Shown here piece by piece: positions 44,190 to 57,300 of a DNA stretch of 64,000 bases. This DNA comes from Sporothrix humicola. Lineage: Eukaryota; Ascomycota; Sordariomycetes; Ophiostomatales; Ophiostomataceae. The translations under genes and the position numbers were made by a program. The notes under the pieces are model-generated. The model saw only the letters and a list, made by a program, of their open reading frames with translations. It was not told the DNA's origin and searched no databases. Location of the stretch: NCBI GenBank assembly GCA_021396245.1, contig WNYE01000109.1, positions 54,061 to 118,060 of the forward strand, read 5' to 3'. The number at the start of each line of letters is the position of its first letter. The first letter of the stretch is position 1.

Positions 44190-45954
44190 ATGTCGGCTAA
44201 CACCACATCCAGGAAAAGGGTGGCCATCGTTGGCTCCGGCTGTTCAGGCATCGCGGCTCTCTGGGCTCTGAACACGACGGAACACGAGGTTTATCTGTAC
44301 GAGGCCGCCGACCGCCTCGGCGGACACACCAACACGGTGGACTGGCAGCATGGCAAATACACCACGAGGGTCGACACAGGTTTTATTGTCATGAATACCG
44401 CAACGTACCGTAAGTCATATACCACCGGACGCATACAAGCACGGCAGAGACTATTCGTTCACGACCAGAACAAGGCCCTGACATGCAATCCTTCCCCTCG
44501 CAGCAAACTTCATCCGCTTTCTCGAGAGCATCGGCGTAGATGCTGTTCCCACGCCCATGACCTTCAGCGTTTGTCGTGACCGAGGAACCTTTGAATGGTC
44601 CGGCACGAACCTGGATGCGCTCTTCTGCCAGCGGCGCAATATCTTCTCGCCTCGCATGTGGCGTCTTTTGTTTGATGTTGTGCGTTTCAACCAGTTCGCC
44701 CTAGACCTTATCACAGACGATGAGCACGAACTCGAACACAGCACTGTGGCAGGCGAATCAATTGGCGAATATTTGGCCCGAGAGGGATACTCTGACGCCT
44801 TTCGGGATGACTATCTCATCCCCATGACAGCTGCCGTCTGGAGCACCAGCCCGGACAAGTGCTCGCTAGAGTTTCCGGCCGCAACTCTGGCCCGTTTTTT
44901 GTACGTATTTTCGGACGCGCCAGACCAGGTCTTTTTAACCTGCGTTGTGTCTACCCCATCTCCGCGGCAGACCACGCTCTTTTCAGCTGCTAACCAATCC
45001 GCGTCCCGTAGGTGGAATCATCACCTTCTATCGACCGTCGCCCATCGCCCCGACTGGCTCACAATCGGTGCTGGCTCCAAGGCGTATGTTGATGCTGTTG
45101 TGAAAAGCCTTCCGCCAGACCGTCTCTTTCTCAACACGCCCGTGCGATCCATCAAACGTGAGTCGGGTGGCCGCGTCCGGTTGTGTCTCGATGGCGGGCT
45201 ATCCGAGGTATATGACCACGTTATCTTGGCAACGCATGGAGATGAAGCCTTTACCATCATCGAGTCATCGGCTACCGACGAAGAGAAAGATATTATGTCG
45301 CGCTTTCACACCTCTCGGAATGAAGTGGTGCTGCACTCGGATATATCGATGCTGCCGGCTTCCCGCAATGCCTGGGCAAGCTGGAACTATCTTTCACTCT
45401 CATCGCCGGCAGGCCAGGCAAGCACGGTCATTGACCGTGTCTCGCTGACCTACAACATGAATATTCTACAACATATCCCAGTCAATACTTTTGGGCATGT
45501 CCTAGTGACCCTCAATCCCCTATCCGAGCCGGAGGCTACATCTGTCCAAGGGAGGTACACATACACCCACCCACTGTTCACTGCGGATGCCGTGCGCGCG
45601 CAGCAGCTTCTGCCACGCATCCAAAATACACGCGGAATCAGTTATGCCGGAGCATGGACCAAGTACGGCTTTCACGAGGATGGCTTCAGCAGTGGGCTGG
45701 CTGTAGCAATACAACATTTGGGGGCTAGGTTGCCATTCGATTTTGTTGATTCCACGTTCAGTCGCGGGCGCGTCCCAAGGCTTGGGATCGTTGACTGGGT
45801 GCTGCGCATTATGCTGTGGACGATCCAGGTATGCCTCGTCGCGGTGGTAGAGAAAACATTCGGCAAATCAAGGGCCGTACAAGGCAGATCGACACCCCAG
45901 CCGCCGGACAGCTCCACCAAAGGACGTGGGAAGAAAGCCAGCAAACATGCTTGA
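44190..45954 (+). CDS. FAD-dependent amine-oxidase-like oxidoreductase (519 aa, 3 exons)
   Basis: Member of the flavin amine oxidase/'predicted NAD/FAD-binding protein' family (COG2907 type); substrate unknown. Exons: 44190-44409, 44504-44900, 45012-45954 (1560 nt). The Rossmann dinucleotide motif is VAIVGSGCSGIAALWAL (residues 11-27), followed by an acidic strand end (VYLYEAADRLGGHTNTV), the classic GG motif of the family. Further blocks are VDTGFIVMN, FIRFLESIGVDAVPTPMTFS, DDYLIPMTAAVWST, LWNHHLLSTVAHRPDWLTIGAGS and YDHVILATHGDEA. The C-terminal FAD contact is SYAGAWTKYGFHEDGFSSGL. A hydrophobic segment near the C-terminus (VLRIMLWTIQVCLVAVV) may be a membrane anchor. Intron 2 (111 nt) is stop-free and in frame. 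In bacteria such proteins neighbour cyclopropane-fatty-acid genes; none is present here. Confidence 0.82.
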
Positions 45955-46789
45955 TGACAAAACGGCGGCAGAGGTAGTTTGCGTATTTTACGGACCAGGT
46001 TTTCGAGACGTGGTGAAGAGTCCATGTTTATGGCATATTATGCCTTGATACAAAATGGCAAATGTACAGCCGTGCACTTGGCTGGCAGACTGTGTTTGCG
46101 CCTCAATCGGGACAGTCCCGTATTAATTACTCTTGATCGTAAAACAGGCATTCGCGTCTAATCGGCTCTGGGGCGAATTCTTAGCCTTGACTCTTTTCCC
46201 CTATTTTGCCCTTACATCACTATCTTCTACTTGTATTTTTTTCCCGGCGGGGGTTTCTTTTTTTATCTTTAATTATTCTGTCATCAATCACAAATTCCTC
46301 ACACCTGTTGCGTCGATATCTTCGCTACATGTTCTTCATTCAGTCTCGTCTAGATAAATACACTACAGGCGTCAGGCGCATGTAGTGCTCACGCCACGAC
46401 TGTATTACAACGCCATGTACGGCGTATTTTGGTGCCCATAGGTCCCCAGGTCCCTTGGGAAACACTACGTCGTATTACGTCGTAATACTCCGTACTTTGC
46501 TCGCCACTAAAATTTGGCACTCTCCGTCCCTAGCCCAATACGGAATACAAACGGCTTTTGATGGTTTTTCCCCTTCCCCACTCAAGCAAAAATGCTTACG
46601 ACATAATACAGCTTGCCCATGAAGCGAGACCCAAAACTTCTAGTCATTCCCAAACAACCAAGCTCCGCAGAAGAACACGCCAAATTTCACCTGGCATCAC
46701 AGCCGTCAACCGAACATCGCCCACAGGCCTCGAGATCACCACTCTGCTTATTTCCAACAAAGGCCTGCATGCGCATTCATACAGACACA
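45955..46789. other. intergenic region upstream of COX11
   Basis: No gene seen. It contains TACTCCGTAC (46486-46495) next to TACGTCGTAATAC-type repeats (46466-46487). The end may be COX11 leader. Confidence 0.5.
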
Positions 46790-47786
46790 ATGGAGATGAT
46801 GTTCCGTACTTTCATACGGCCATCCCGGCGGGTTACACTGCTGCCCTGTTTACAGTGTCGAGGGGACACTGGCCTTTCACCCTCACCCACACATTCTCGA
46901 CGATCGGTTGCCAGCTCGGCAAGGCGACTTGGAGAACATATCCAACGCCAAATCTCAGCAAGCAAACCAGCTGCCGCAAGTATGGAGCGCATACGGGCAG
47001 TCTACAAACAGCGAAACAGAACAACAATGTATGCCAGGCCACGCCTCGTTGTTGTTCCTCCGAGACGAATGCAAACACAGACGCTCTAACAGGACGGAAA
47101 TACAGGTACTATGCCATGAGCATAATCCTCGGCACTGTGGCATTCTCATATGGCTCTGTACCCATGTACAAAATGGTAAGTTGGGAAGCCAGAGTTCATA
47201 CCCACACCACACATGCAGCCTCCTCTACTGACACAGGTGCCACCATCGAAAGATTTGCCAGACTACGGGCTGGGGAGGACAGCCAGTGCGTGCCCCCGGC
47301 CATGGCGGCGCCGGGGGTGATGGGGATGGTGATCTCGCTAGCCGTCTTCGCCCGGTCACGGATGCCAAGCGCATGCGAGTGACCTTCAATGCGTCCGTGT
47401 CTGATATCCTGCCCTGGAAGTTCGTTCCGCAGCAGCGCGAAGTACGTGTGCTACCAGGCGAGACAGCTCTGGCTTTCTATACGGCCACCAACAAAAGCGA
47501 CAAGGATATCATCGGCGTTGCAACATACAGCGTAACGCCAGCACAGGTCGCACCCTACTTCAGCAAAATACAGTGCTTCTGTTTCGAGGAACAGCGATTG
47601 GGAGCGGGCGAGACAGTGGATATGCCCGTATTTTTCTACCTCGACCCGGACATGCTCAATGACTTGAACATGAAGGGCATAGAAACGGTGACATTATCGT
47701 ATACCTTCTTCAGTGAGTTCTCTGCCGCAGAGGCTCTGCTTCCGAACGTGGGCTGGAATGATACCTGTATAACGAACATGTTCTAA
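46790..47786 (+). CDS. COX11: cytochrome c oxidase copper chaperone COX11 (280 aa, 3 exons)
   Basis: Inner-membrane protein that delivers copper to the CuB site of Cox1. Exons: 46790-47028, 47106-47175, 47253-47786 (843 nt). The leader is basic (MFRTFIRPSRRVTLL), as for mitochondrial import. Junction 1 gives RNRTTMYYAMSIILGTVAFS and YGSVPMYKM, the membrane helix; junction 2 gives ICQTTGWGGQPVR, both diagnostic. The copper motif is CFCF in IQCFCFEEQRL. The beta-sandwich is complete (FNASVSDILPWKFVPQQ, TATNKSDKDIIGVATYSV, VFFYLDPDM, VTLSYTFF). A 200-codon open frame in another phase runs into exon 2 from 46561 but lacks this leader. The start could equally be Met at 46796 or 46799. A polyadenylation-like AATAAA lies at 47845. 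Confidence 0.92.
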
Positions 47787-48849
47787 CCAGTGTGTGCAGA
47801 AGCAAAGTATGACGACAATGGAACAGTCACCAACATTCCCCAGCAATAAATGGCGGGATACGCCACAATCGTGATGGTTGGCCGCCTGCGTCCTGTGGGC
47901 CCATGAGCGGGTCATAATTCCGATTTGGGTCGATGTACGATTCGAAGTTGCTAGGACGTGTTATGTTTAGTTGAAACGCCAATCTCCAATATATGCACTA
48001 CCGGGACATGCCGTTGTCTTTAAGCAGCATCGTAGAGGATAGCACTTCATCGATGCCATGTGACCTGCTACGGCCAGTAAGAGAAAAGATGAGCGGCGTT
48101 GGAGAACGTAATGCGGTCGGTACTGTGGCTATTCAGACATAATATCATGTAGGGTAATTACTCCGTACAACATCCTGATGCTTCGAATAACCAGTAGTAG
48201 TAGTAGGATACATCAATACTGGCTGGCTGGCAAGTAATTTTATACTTGTTATTGCAGAGTCCTCCAGTAATTCCCTTATTGCATCGCAATACGGAGTACT
48301 AATTTATACATTACACAGGCCGACAGGCTGACGGGGCTGGAAGTGTGATGGGGAATGGCCCAATTTAAACGCAGCTACTAGCGGCCAATCATTGCTCGCC
48401 ATTACTGATACCCTCCAAGCGAGCCTAGCTCCCTTAATACGTCGCTGTCGCTCTTTCCGTCTTTCCATGTGAGATTATTACTACTATTATCTGCCAGAGC
48501 TTCATCAACTTCTTGAACTCCCACTCGCTCCAGCACCGACTTCACCACCTTCTTGCACCCGTCGCTGTCCGCCGCACCACCCTGTATTTACAAAACTCGC
48601 CAACGGTTTCTGCCCGGGCATCACACTGTCATCCTCAAACCAGGGAGGGAAGAACACAGTAGAAAAGGAAAAGATAATTGAGAGAAACGCGTCGGCCAGC
48701 CCGTTGGGCCAACCGCATTCTTGTTCAATTCCCACATCGCCACGCCCGCCTCTGCATTTCTATGGCGGCCTCATGAAAGAGTAGTAGTCTCCGCAATAGG
48801 TCGCCCTAATCCACGACATAATGCACATACTGCTCTCCCACTGGCAGCA
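47787..48849. other. 1.1 kb intergenic region COX11 / RAV1
   Basis: No gene. Two motif copies (TACTCCGTAC 48159-48168, TACGGAGTAC 48290-48299) and a short TAG repeat (48193-48205). A CCAATCA element lies at about 48384. Confidence 0.55.
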
Positions 48850-51800
48850 ATGAAGGCTATTCTCCCAGGCAGGCCAGAGTCCCAGCTCCAGGCTTTAGCA
48901 ACCGGCTTCTGGGATTCTCAACGCGTCATAGTCAGTACCTCTACGCCTGCCGAAGAATTTCTTCTTGCGGCCTACGGGGACAAAAGATTGCTGACATGGC
49001 ATGTAACTTCTAGGTATACATCACAGGAAATGCCCTGGCCATCCTCAGCGACCACAAGACTCTGCAACAAACTATTTATGACGAAGACGAATCCCCTCTT
49101 GAGGCTGTGGCATTTGACGAAACTTCGGGCAGAATCGCCGCATGTACTAGGGACGTCGTCCGGGTCTACCAACCTGTGGGAGTCACAGAGGATTCTCTTC
49201 GTGTATGTCCCATTCCCTTTCTCTCATATCGGCTCCTATTGCTATGTTGTCTTGACCCTGTGCTAACATCACGTTCGCACTAATAGTGGGTTATGCAATG
49301 TGCCTTTACCCCCGACATCCGATCATCGACTGGCGACCGTGGCAAAGGATCGGTTGGCGATGATCTTCCCATGACCCTTTCATGGGGAGCTTCAAAGGAA
49401 CTAGTTGTCGGCCACCGTATATTGGAGCTTTATCACGCAGGGCCATCCCCTGTTTGCCTATGGCGGAAGACTCTAGGGAATGTCGTTAAACGGGCCAGTT
49501 CCTCGTACGACTCTTCATACATCGCCTGCTTTGGCTATACCGACCGTCTGGTCAAGGTATGGAGACGCTTGAACTTTGATTCAGACAACGCTCGATTTGA
49601 TTTTTTTTACCTCCGGCACCCGCAACCGGTCACCAACCTACAGTGGCGCGCACCCTACCATGTTGGACATACCATCGACCACGTTCTATATACCGTCTGT
49701 GTAGACAATATGCTGCGGATCTGGACCAAGGCTGATGTGCACAGCGCAACTCAGCAGCAGCTATTTCTCTGGGGTACGGTGGACCTTGCCGCGTCCTTGC
49801 AGGCAGCCGCGCTTGGCAACGACACTTTCGCCCATGATGTTCAATGGGCCTTTATTATCCAAGGACGCGATCTATCAGCTGCTACAGAGAGAGCTGTTCA
49901 AGATCGAGATGAGACAAATGAGAAGAAGGCTGGCGCCCTGCAGCATCTGGTAAATATAGCCAACAGAAGTTCGGAGATTTGCATTGTTCTTGATGCCCAA
50001 GGCTCATTAGCAGCACTGTCTCTTGAAAATCTCGACTCAAAAGCCCAAAGGACGAACGACATTTACACCATCACCCACCTTTCCTCTCTAGACCTGGACT
50101 TTTCTCAGAGTTTTGGACCGCTATCAATGTCTCTTAACAATCATGTCGAAGTCCACACCTATTGTGACAGCTCAAAGGGCCACCTCCAAATAATGCTTCA
50201 TTATTTTACAGGAAAAATAGAGGTATATGAAGCAAATGTGGCGCTTCTATTCGACGAGACTTACTCCGGTCCACGATTGAGGTGCAAGAGCATATGGTCC
50301 GGCCACTCTGGTCCTGTTCGCAAAATGGTCCGCAATTTCAGTGGCAGTGCTGTCGTTTCGAGGACTCATGACGGCGAAGGAGTTGTATGGAGCCATGCTT
50401 ACGGCAACATGAGCTCGCCGCTGCTACCCAAGACAGTCCTTCTGGAAGAGAAGCCGATACGAAAGATCTGCGTCTTACGAAAAGGTCGATTTGTTGTGTT
50501 TCTTTTCGATTCGAGCCTGGCTGTATGGGACTGTCGCTACAGCTCCCCGGCGCTTCTTGGCCGTTGTAATTACGATGTTCTCGGCGAGCCTCTCTGCCTA
50601 CTCGTTCTCCCTCGTGAGAGGGTAGAGGATGGATCTGTAGCCCACATTGCTACGGTGACATCTGAGAAGAGAGGTATAGTGTGGGAGGTTAACCTGCCAA
50701 AAACTTCTGTTGGTATGTCATCGCAGAAGAAGGCCTCGATGAAAGATGGCCATGAACAGCCCTCCGTCATCGAGTACTGTAGGTTTGACTTGGGAAACGC
50801 CGGGGATCTAGCATACATGCTGCCGGTTGACCCTGCCGGGGCAAACCCAGTCATCTCTGGCTTCTTGGACGTATTTGCACGCGACGTTGCCATTTCCTAC
50901 ACAAAAGCGGGCAAGGTTGAGTTTTGGACTGCCCGTCTCAGCCATGGCGAGAATCAGGTTGAGTGGCTGTCGACTTCGTCAATGGAGACGGGAATTCATA
51001 ACCCGTCTCTTGTCAGTGGAAGCACACGAAAGAAAGCGGCACTGGTAGATTCCCGCCGGACCACCGTCACGATTTGGGATATACAGGGTGCCCAACTGGA
51101 ATATGAAAGTAGCTTTGAGAGCCACGATACCGTCCAAGATTTGGACTGGACATCGACGCCCGACTCACAATCCATTCTCGCTGTCGGCTTTCCACATCGC
51201 GTCCTTCTCCTATCGCAACTACGCTACGATTACCTGAACAAGGGCCCGGCATGGGCAATCGTTCGAATCATAGACATACGCGATCAGACGCCACACCCTA
51301 TTGGTGATTCTACCTGGCTTGGTGACGGTGACCTTGTCATTGGTGCTGGCAACCAGCTTCTCGTTTATGATAGACTATACAGTGTCCCCAATGCTTTAGT
51401 CACCGGTCTTCGGCTCCCACAAACTCAAAAACACAACTGGGACTTATTTGATATTGTCCAGAGGCTGAACGGGCCACTACCTGTGTTCCATCCTCAGTTT
51501 CTAAGCCAGTGCATGCTAGCCGGCAAGAACGATCTCGTTCAGCGAATACTCATGGCTCTTTACAACGTCCTCAAATTTTGTGTGCAAGGCGATGTGGTAG
51601 ACGACTACCTGGGAATCGATCTCGTGGCGTTTTACGGAGGTGGCAAGGTATGTTTTGTCAAGTCTTCACTTCCCCTACCTCTACTTCTTAATCCTTGTAT
51701 ATTTCTGCCAAAGTGATCACTGACGCAAGGTATGCCGCAGATCGTATCTCGTGGTAGAGAAAAGAATCCAAAAGCATCACTCTTTGAACGTGATTCGCCG

Positions 51801-53471
51801 GTCGATGATGACATCGATTCCTTCACGGAAAGTGCTGCACAGGCCATCAGTGAAAAATTAAAGACATTTGCGCTCCCTCAGTTATCTGGCCACGAACAGA
51901 TCCAGCTCATGGATATTGTAGAGTGTGCGGGTTTGGTGGAAAAGCAACGCCGGTCAATGGACGAGAACGGAGCCCGATATATGCTTTTTTTCCGGCAGCA
52001 CGCACTGCGGAGGGGCCGCACAAATGAAATTCATATGGGCTGGAGGGAAATCAATTGGGCATTTCACTCAACAAGCCAGGATATCCTTGTCGACTTTGTG
52101 TCTCGCCAACACCATGGAGCTCTACTGTGGAAAGACGCACGGGAGAGCGGCATGTTCATGTGGCTGACAGACAATTCTGCCGTGGTAAGAGCACAGCGTC
52201 CCTCATATCCATTTGTTTCTTAATTTTTGGCGACCAGCCAGGGCTAACTGAAAACCACCAACGAACTCTAGAAAACCCAATTCGAGGCCATTGCACGCAA
52301 TGAATACGCCAAGAGCGAGATGAAGAACCCCGTGGACTGTAGTCTGTTTTATTTAGCCCTCAGAAAGAAGGCAGTGCTACAGGGTCTGTGGAGGATGGCT
52401 TCTTGGAACCGAGAGCAAGGAGCCACACAGCGTCTTTTAGCAAACAATTTTGAAGAGCCAAAGTGGAAAACTACGGCTTTGAAGAACGCGTATGCATTGA
52501 TGAGCAAGAGAAGATTTGGTACGTCTACGGGCCTCGCGCATCTCCCGCCGTGTTTATCTGATATGACTACTGACACGCGGCGCAACAAGAATATGCTGCG
52601 GCCTTTTTCCTTCTCGCAGATCACCTCCAAGACGCAGTAAATGTTTGTTTCAACCAGATCGAGGACTTGCAGCTAGCAGTCACGGTTGCGCGTGTTTACG
52701 AAGGCGACCAAGGTCCTGTTCTGAAGCGGTTCCTGGAAGAGGAAGTTCTTGCCAGGGCTGCGCAAGAAGGCAATAGGTGGCTTGCCTCTTGGGCATTCTG
52801 GATGCTACACCGAAGGGACATGTCGGTCCGGGCTTTGATCGTGAGTGCCTCCTCGATTACTCCATTCTCTGGGTCTGGTTAAGTGATCACATTGCACATC
52901 CTGCAGCATGTTATGAAGCATGATGTGTCATTAGCCGATGCAGACACTCCTAACTCTATCAACGCTCCTAGCGATTCTAACGCTTCTAACGTTTTCCTGC
53001 TCTATACAGACACCTATCTACACACTCATTGAGACCCCGCGTTCGCCTGATATCAAGTCAAGACTATTTCTCACGGATGATCCCGCATTGGTTATCCTGT
53101 ACGCCCAGTTGCGCCAAAAAACGTTGCAAACACTTCGTGGCGCTTCCAAAGTAACACCAAAGGCGGAATGGGAACTTGTGCTGCACAGCGCACGCCTCTA
53201 TGGCCGCATGGGCTGCGACTTGCTGGGAGTCGACTTGGTGCGCAACTGGGAGTTCCTCCATACAGGTTTAGCTTCTGTGACAGCGGCAGATGACGTGCAG
53301 CCGTTGCAGATGCTCCGGCGCAGGAGCTCACTGATCGTAGCAGACCTGCCGGTGTCGCAACTGGCCGATCGGCTGCCAGTCGACCTGAGGGCTAGCGGGA
53401 TGCCAAAGATGGCAGCAACAGTATTTGAAGAGCCCGATGCAAACTCGCTTCTTGACAGTTTTGGTTTTTGA
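48850..53471 (+). CDS. RAV1: RAVE complex subunit RAV1 (1344 aa, 7 exons)
   Basis: WD40/Rav1-domain scaffold of the RAVE complex, which reassembles V-ATPase V1 with V0 on vacuoles and endosomes. Exons: 48850-48930, 49014-49202, 49287-51647, 51741-52184, 52272-52518, 52590-52840, 53010-53471 (4035 nt). The first half is a double beta-propeller (SWGASKELVVGHRILELYH, ASSSYDSSYIACFGYTDRLVKVWRR, VLYTVCVDNMLRIWTK, SIWSGHSGPVRKMVRN). The second half is the Rav1p C-terminal helical domain (KTQFEAIARNEYAKSEMKNP, PVDCSLFYLALRKKAVLQGLW, FFLLADHLQDAVNVCFNQ). The end is the block DPALVILYAQLRQKTLQTLRG and the terminal LLDSFGF. The last intron was set at 52841-53009 because the direct join ALI|TPIYTLIETP fits the family; a small extra exon starting at 52907 cannot be excluded. 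Confidence 0.92.
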
Positions 53472-54349
53472 CGCTGCAGTTGCCTGCCGCATCGCCAACG
53501 ACTACAGCCTAGGTACGTCGTATTGTTGTGCGTCGGTCCTGTTCATGACTTTGATGATTTGATTCAGTAAGACAGGGGCTGAGGGGGTTGGGGTGACATG
53601 GAATTATAGCTGCATTTTGTTGCAGTCATTACCTGTCATTCTATGTGGACTCCTCGGTCTTGTATGGTTGTATGTGCCTCGCTTTAATTTTTGCCTTATT
53701 TTATTTTGTTGATTTCATCTCGTGGTTGTTTTTATCTTTGTTTTCCAAAGGAAGGGGAGAAAGGTGTTTTTATTCGTTCAAACAACAAACAGTCATGAGG
53801 TGCACCGTACAAATTACTGTCAGATGAGCACTAGTATTCCGTACTATTAAACGCTTCCTAGAACTTACTGTGTATTATACGTATCTTAATATTACACGTA
53901 ATTCCCCCGAGCTGCATTAGGCATGGCCTGGCTGCCTGGCTGGCCCATAGCTCACTGGACTAGGCTACCAAACCACCCGGCCAACAGGCTGCTGCTGAAA
54001 GCAAAACATCAACGTCATTTCAAGTATGGAGTAACTTCTACTACCACATACGTATCGGCTGTAGCTGGCATCGACAAGCAGCCTATTTCAGCAGCCGTTT
54101 TCTCCAGGCACATATCTCGGTCATCATCCACAGTCAATTGCCCATTGGATTTCTAGATTCTTGGGCATCAACACCACTCCACAGCCGCGACAGCCATAGA
54201 GAGCCCATAGAGAAACCCCAATGACAATATACCAGGCGTTCTTGCGTCCATAACGCAACCCGCCATTCCCGACTCCCGAGAGCCCTCATCTCACCTCCCA
54301 AGGGATTTTCCGCGCACTTTCCCAACTTCCGTCAGATTCGACCCTTTAA
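53472..54349. other. intergenic region RAV1 / DDHD gene
   Basis: No gene. T-rich 3' sequence of RAV1 at 53680-53740; the second half is the DDHD-gene promoter. A TATGGAGTAA variant of the dispersed motif lies near 54025. Confidence 0.5.
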
Positions 54350-57300
54350 ATGGCCGCCCGACAAGACTACTCCCAGCCGCGCCAGCCAACAAACCACGCG
54401 CTCCACACATACAGGCCGGGATGCAGTCTTGCGCCCGCACCCCAACCTGAGCCGGATGCCTGGCTTGAGGGCATCCCGGCGAGCAACGCCCAGTTTTTCT
54501 ACGCGTCCATCGTTCCCATTGACGATCCTCTGTCTGCGCCGTCCAGCGATTCCACGTCCAAATCGGCAAAGCTGCCCCTGCAGCCGTTCTCCCCGGCAGA
54601 CAGCAACAGGTTGGAAACGGCCTGGCTACAACTCTTCTCCGAGAAAAGCCAAGAGAACCATACTGCAGCAAGACAGAAACGCAATCCCGGTGCACAGCTC
54701 TCGCAGTCCAACGAAACCACGCTGGATCTTGTGGAGCGAAATCTCATTGCGCGCCACCGTCTAAAGCACCTGCAGGAAACATGCCCTGAGCACGACGCCC
54801 TCACCGCGATCAGAGCTACTCTGCAAGGCGCGGCAACATCTATCCCTGTTTGCTGCGAGCAGCTGCTCGTTGATGCGCAAGCAGAGTTGCGGACCCTCTT
54901 CTGCCCGCTTGCTATTCAGAACTGCAGCTCTCTTAGCGTCGGCAGGGTGATGCAAAGAATCATGATAGCCCTTAATCATCTTAAAAGTAACCCCGCGGAG
55001 TCAAATCGCGGTTCGATATCAGCCATCACCCAGCCAGGCGTAGCCTCAACTGCGGCGCTACAGGATTCTCGATCACGGACCCAGCAGCCTGAGGCCCTGT
55101 CAGAGCAGCCCAATAAGAATACCGGACCGCCGTCCCTCGATAACTATACTAATAATGCCTCATCTAGCAGCAATGGAATGATAGAAAATACACGTGGTCC
55201 CATTTCCATCTCTCAAGTTGCTACATCTCCCGCCTCCACAAACCCACCTCTGAAGCCGCCCATTCAGGATGATGGCATTTCTGGCAAGCCATTCTTGCGC
55301 CCAGATATGCCAAGGAGCTCGTTTCAGAGCTCGGCGTCTTTCTCGCCGTTGTCTCGTCTCGGCGGACCGGGAAGCTTGAAGACTGCTACGAATATTCCTT
55401 CGGTGGTCCCTAGCAATAGAGATCACAACGATGTTGCACCCGCGGACCTACTCTTGCCTCCCGACCACACGCATGACTCTCCACCCACGCCTAACGAAAA
55501 CAGCATGCGCGTGGAGACGGAGGCGCTACAAGAGGAAATAAACTCCACCTCCTCGTTGTTGGGCCGCCAAAGAAAGTCCTTCGAAGTTGCTGTCGGTATT
55601 TCTCGCCTGCACACTGTTGAGTTGCCCTCTCTCACTATGAAACCAATCTATTGGTCTCCAGTCCATGATATCTCCACCGTCCAACGTGCTACATGGTTCT
55701 ACAGGGATACGATGATGCCATTGGAAGCCACTGTAGCCAACCAGCTGGAATCATTGTATAGAGAACTGCGGCCCTGGACTGAGACATGGAATATTGAACT
55801 TCGCTGTGCAATTGAGCTTGGCCCCATTGGCGAGGAGAAGCTGTCTCAGCCGCTCTGGCCTCCTGTGGTATGGGGAAAGGACCGGGCAAGGGCCGATGCA
55901 GCCCAACTAGAGCCAAAAATATCTAGTGATTTGTTCTGCGCCTCCCGCTGCTTCCACGGTGCCGCGGCTGCCATGGGTATTGCAATCCCTCCAGCTGCAC
56001 CGGAAGCAAAGGACTCCGACGGGAGCAGTTCGGTGGGTAATTCGCCAGCGCCTGCTGCCGCGGAAAGAAGCTTTGCATCCTACCATGCCATATTTAAGGA
56101 TGGCACGTCAGCCTTTCTTCTTAAACCGAGCCTAAAGCCATCGGCATATTATGGTCGCCGGCCTATTGCCAAAATTTTCAAGGGTGCAACTGTTGGGATT
56201 CCAGTCGTCCGTGGCTTTAATAGATCTTCCTGGGATCATATACACGACAAGCCCGCGGGAGACCGCACATCTAGGGCAAGCCGCCTCAGGGACGTATCAA
56301 ATTCTCATGTTGTAGTGGGGGAAGACCAAAATGAACAGGGCGGCCACTTAGACTGCGCTGGCTGCAGAGATGACAAAATGAGAGGCCAAGTGTCCGATCT
56401 CGTGCTCGTGATACATGGCGTCGGGCAAAAACTGGCCGAGAGGATCGAAAGCTTTCATTTCACACACGCCGTTAACGGGCTGCGGCGGGCGATGAATGCA
56501 GAGCTAAAAACACCACCCGTTCGATCTATTCTCCGTGATGGCCATAATGGAGTCATGGTCTTGCCAATCAACTGGCGCCACACGCTGTCATTCGAAGACG
56601 GAGGCTTCCACGAAAAGCCGGACCAGGAAGGTGGCTCTGGCACTGGGGTTTTTGAACTCAAGGATATTGAACAATCCAGTATACCTGCTGTCCGGGGCAT
56701 GATTTCAGACGTGATGTTCGACATTCCCTTTTACATGTCACACCACAAACCGAAGATGATTCTTTCGCTGGTGCGCGAGGCCAATCGGGTCTACCGTCTC
56801 TGGTGCCAAAACAACCCGGGGTTTTCAGAAAACGGCCGTGTGCACCTGATCGGCCACTCTCTTGGAAGTGCAATGGCCGTTGAGGTGCTATCCAAACAGC
56901 CGACGACCCTTCCTCACATCCAGCCCAATCGTGCTCTGCCCGAGACAGACTTCTTCGAGTTTGATACCAAAAACCTCTTTTTGCTCGGAAGTCCCGCTGC
57001 TTTTTTTCTTCTTTTGGAGCGCGGGGCTCTCCTTCCACGCCGCGGGCGACAAAAACCGGGTATGGATGTTCGTCATGGAATCGATGCCCGCGTCGTGGGA
57101 GAGGCCGGCACATTTGGCTGTCTCGCCGTGGACAACATATACAACATCCTAGCGAAAGAAGACCCAATTGCATACCTTCTCAATGGCACGATCGACACAG
57201 CTTATGCGGCCAGTTTAAAACCAGCACATGTGCCCTCGGCCTCGGTCGGTCTTTTTGCCTCCATCGGCCACTCTCTTAGGAGCATTATTCCGGGAACATC

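Noticed and set aside
46561..47105. About 180-codon N-terminal extension of COX11 exon 2
   Set aside because: Splicing from 47028 to 47106 gives the family sequence RNRTTMYYAMS and a mitochondrial leader; the extension has neither.
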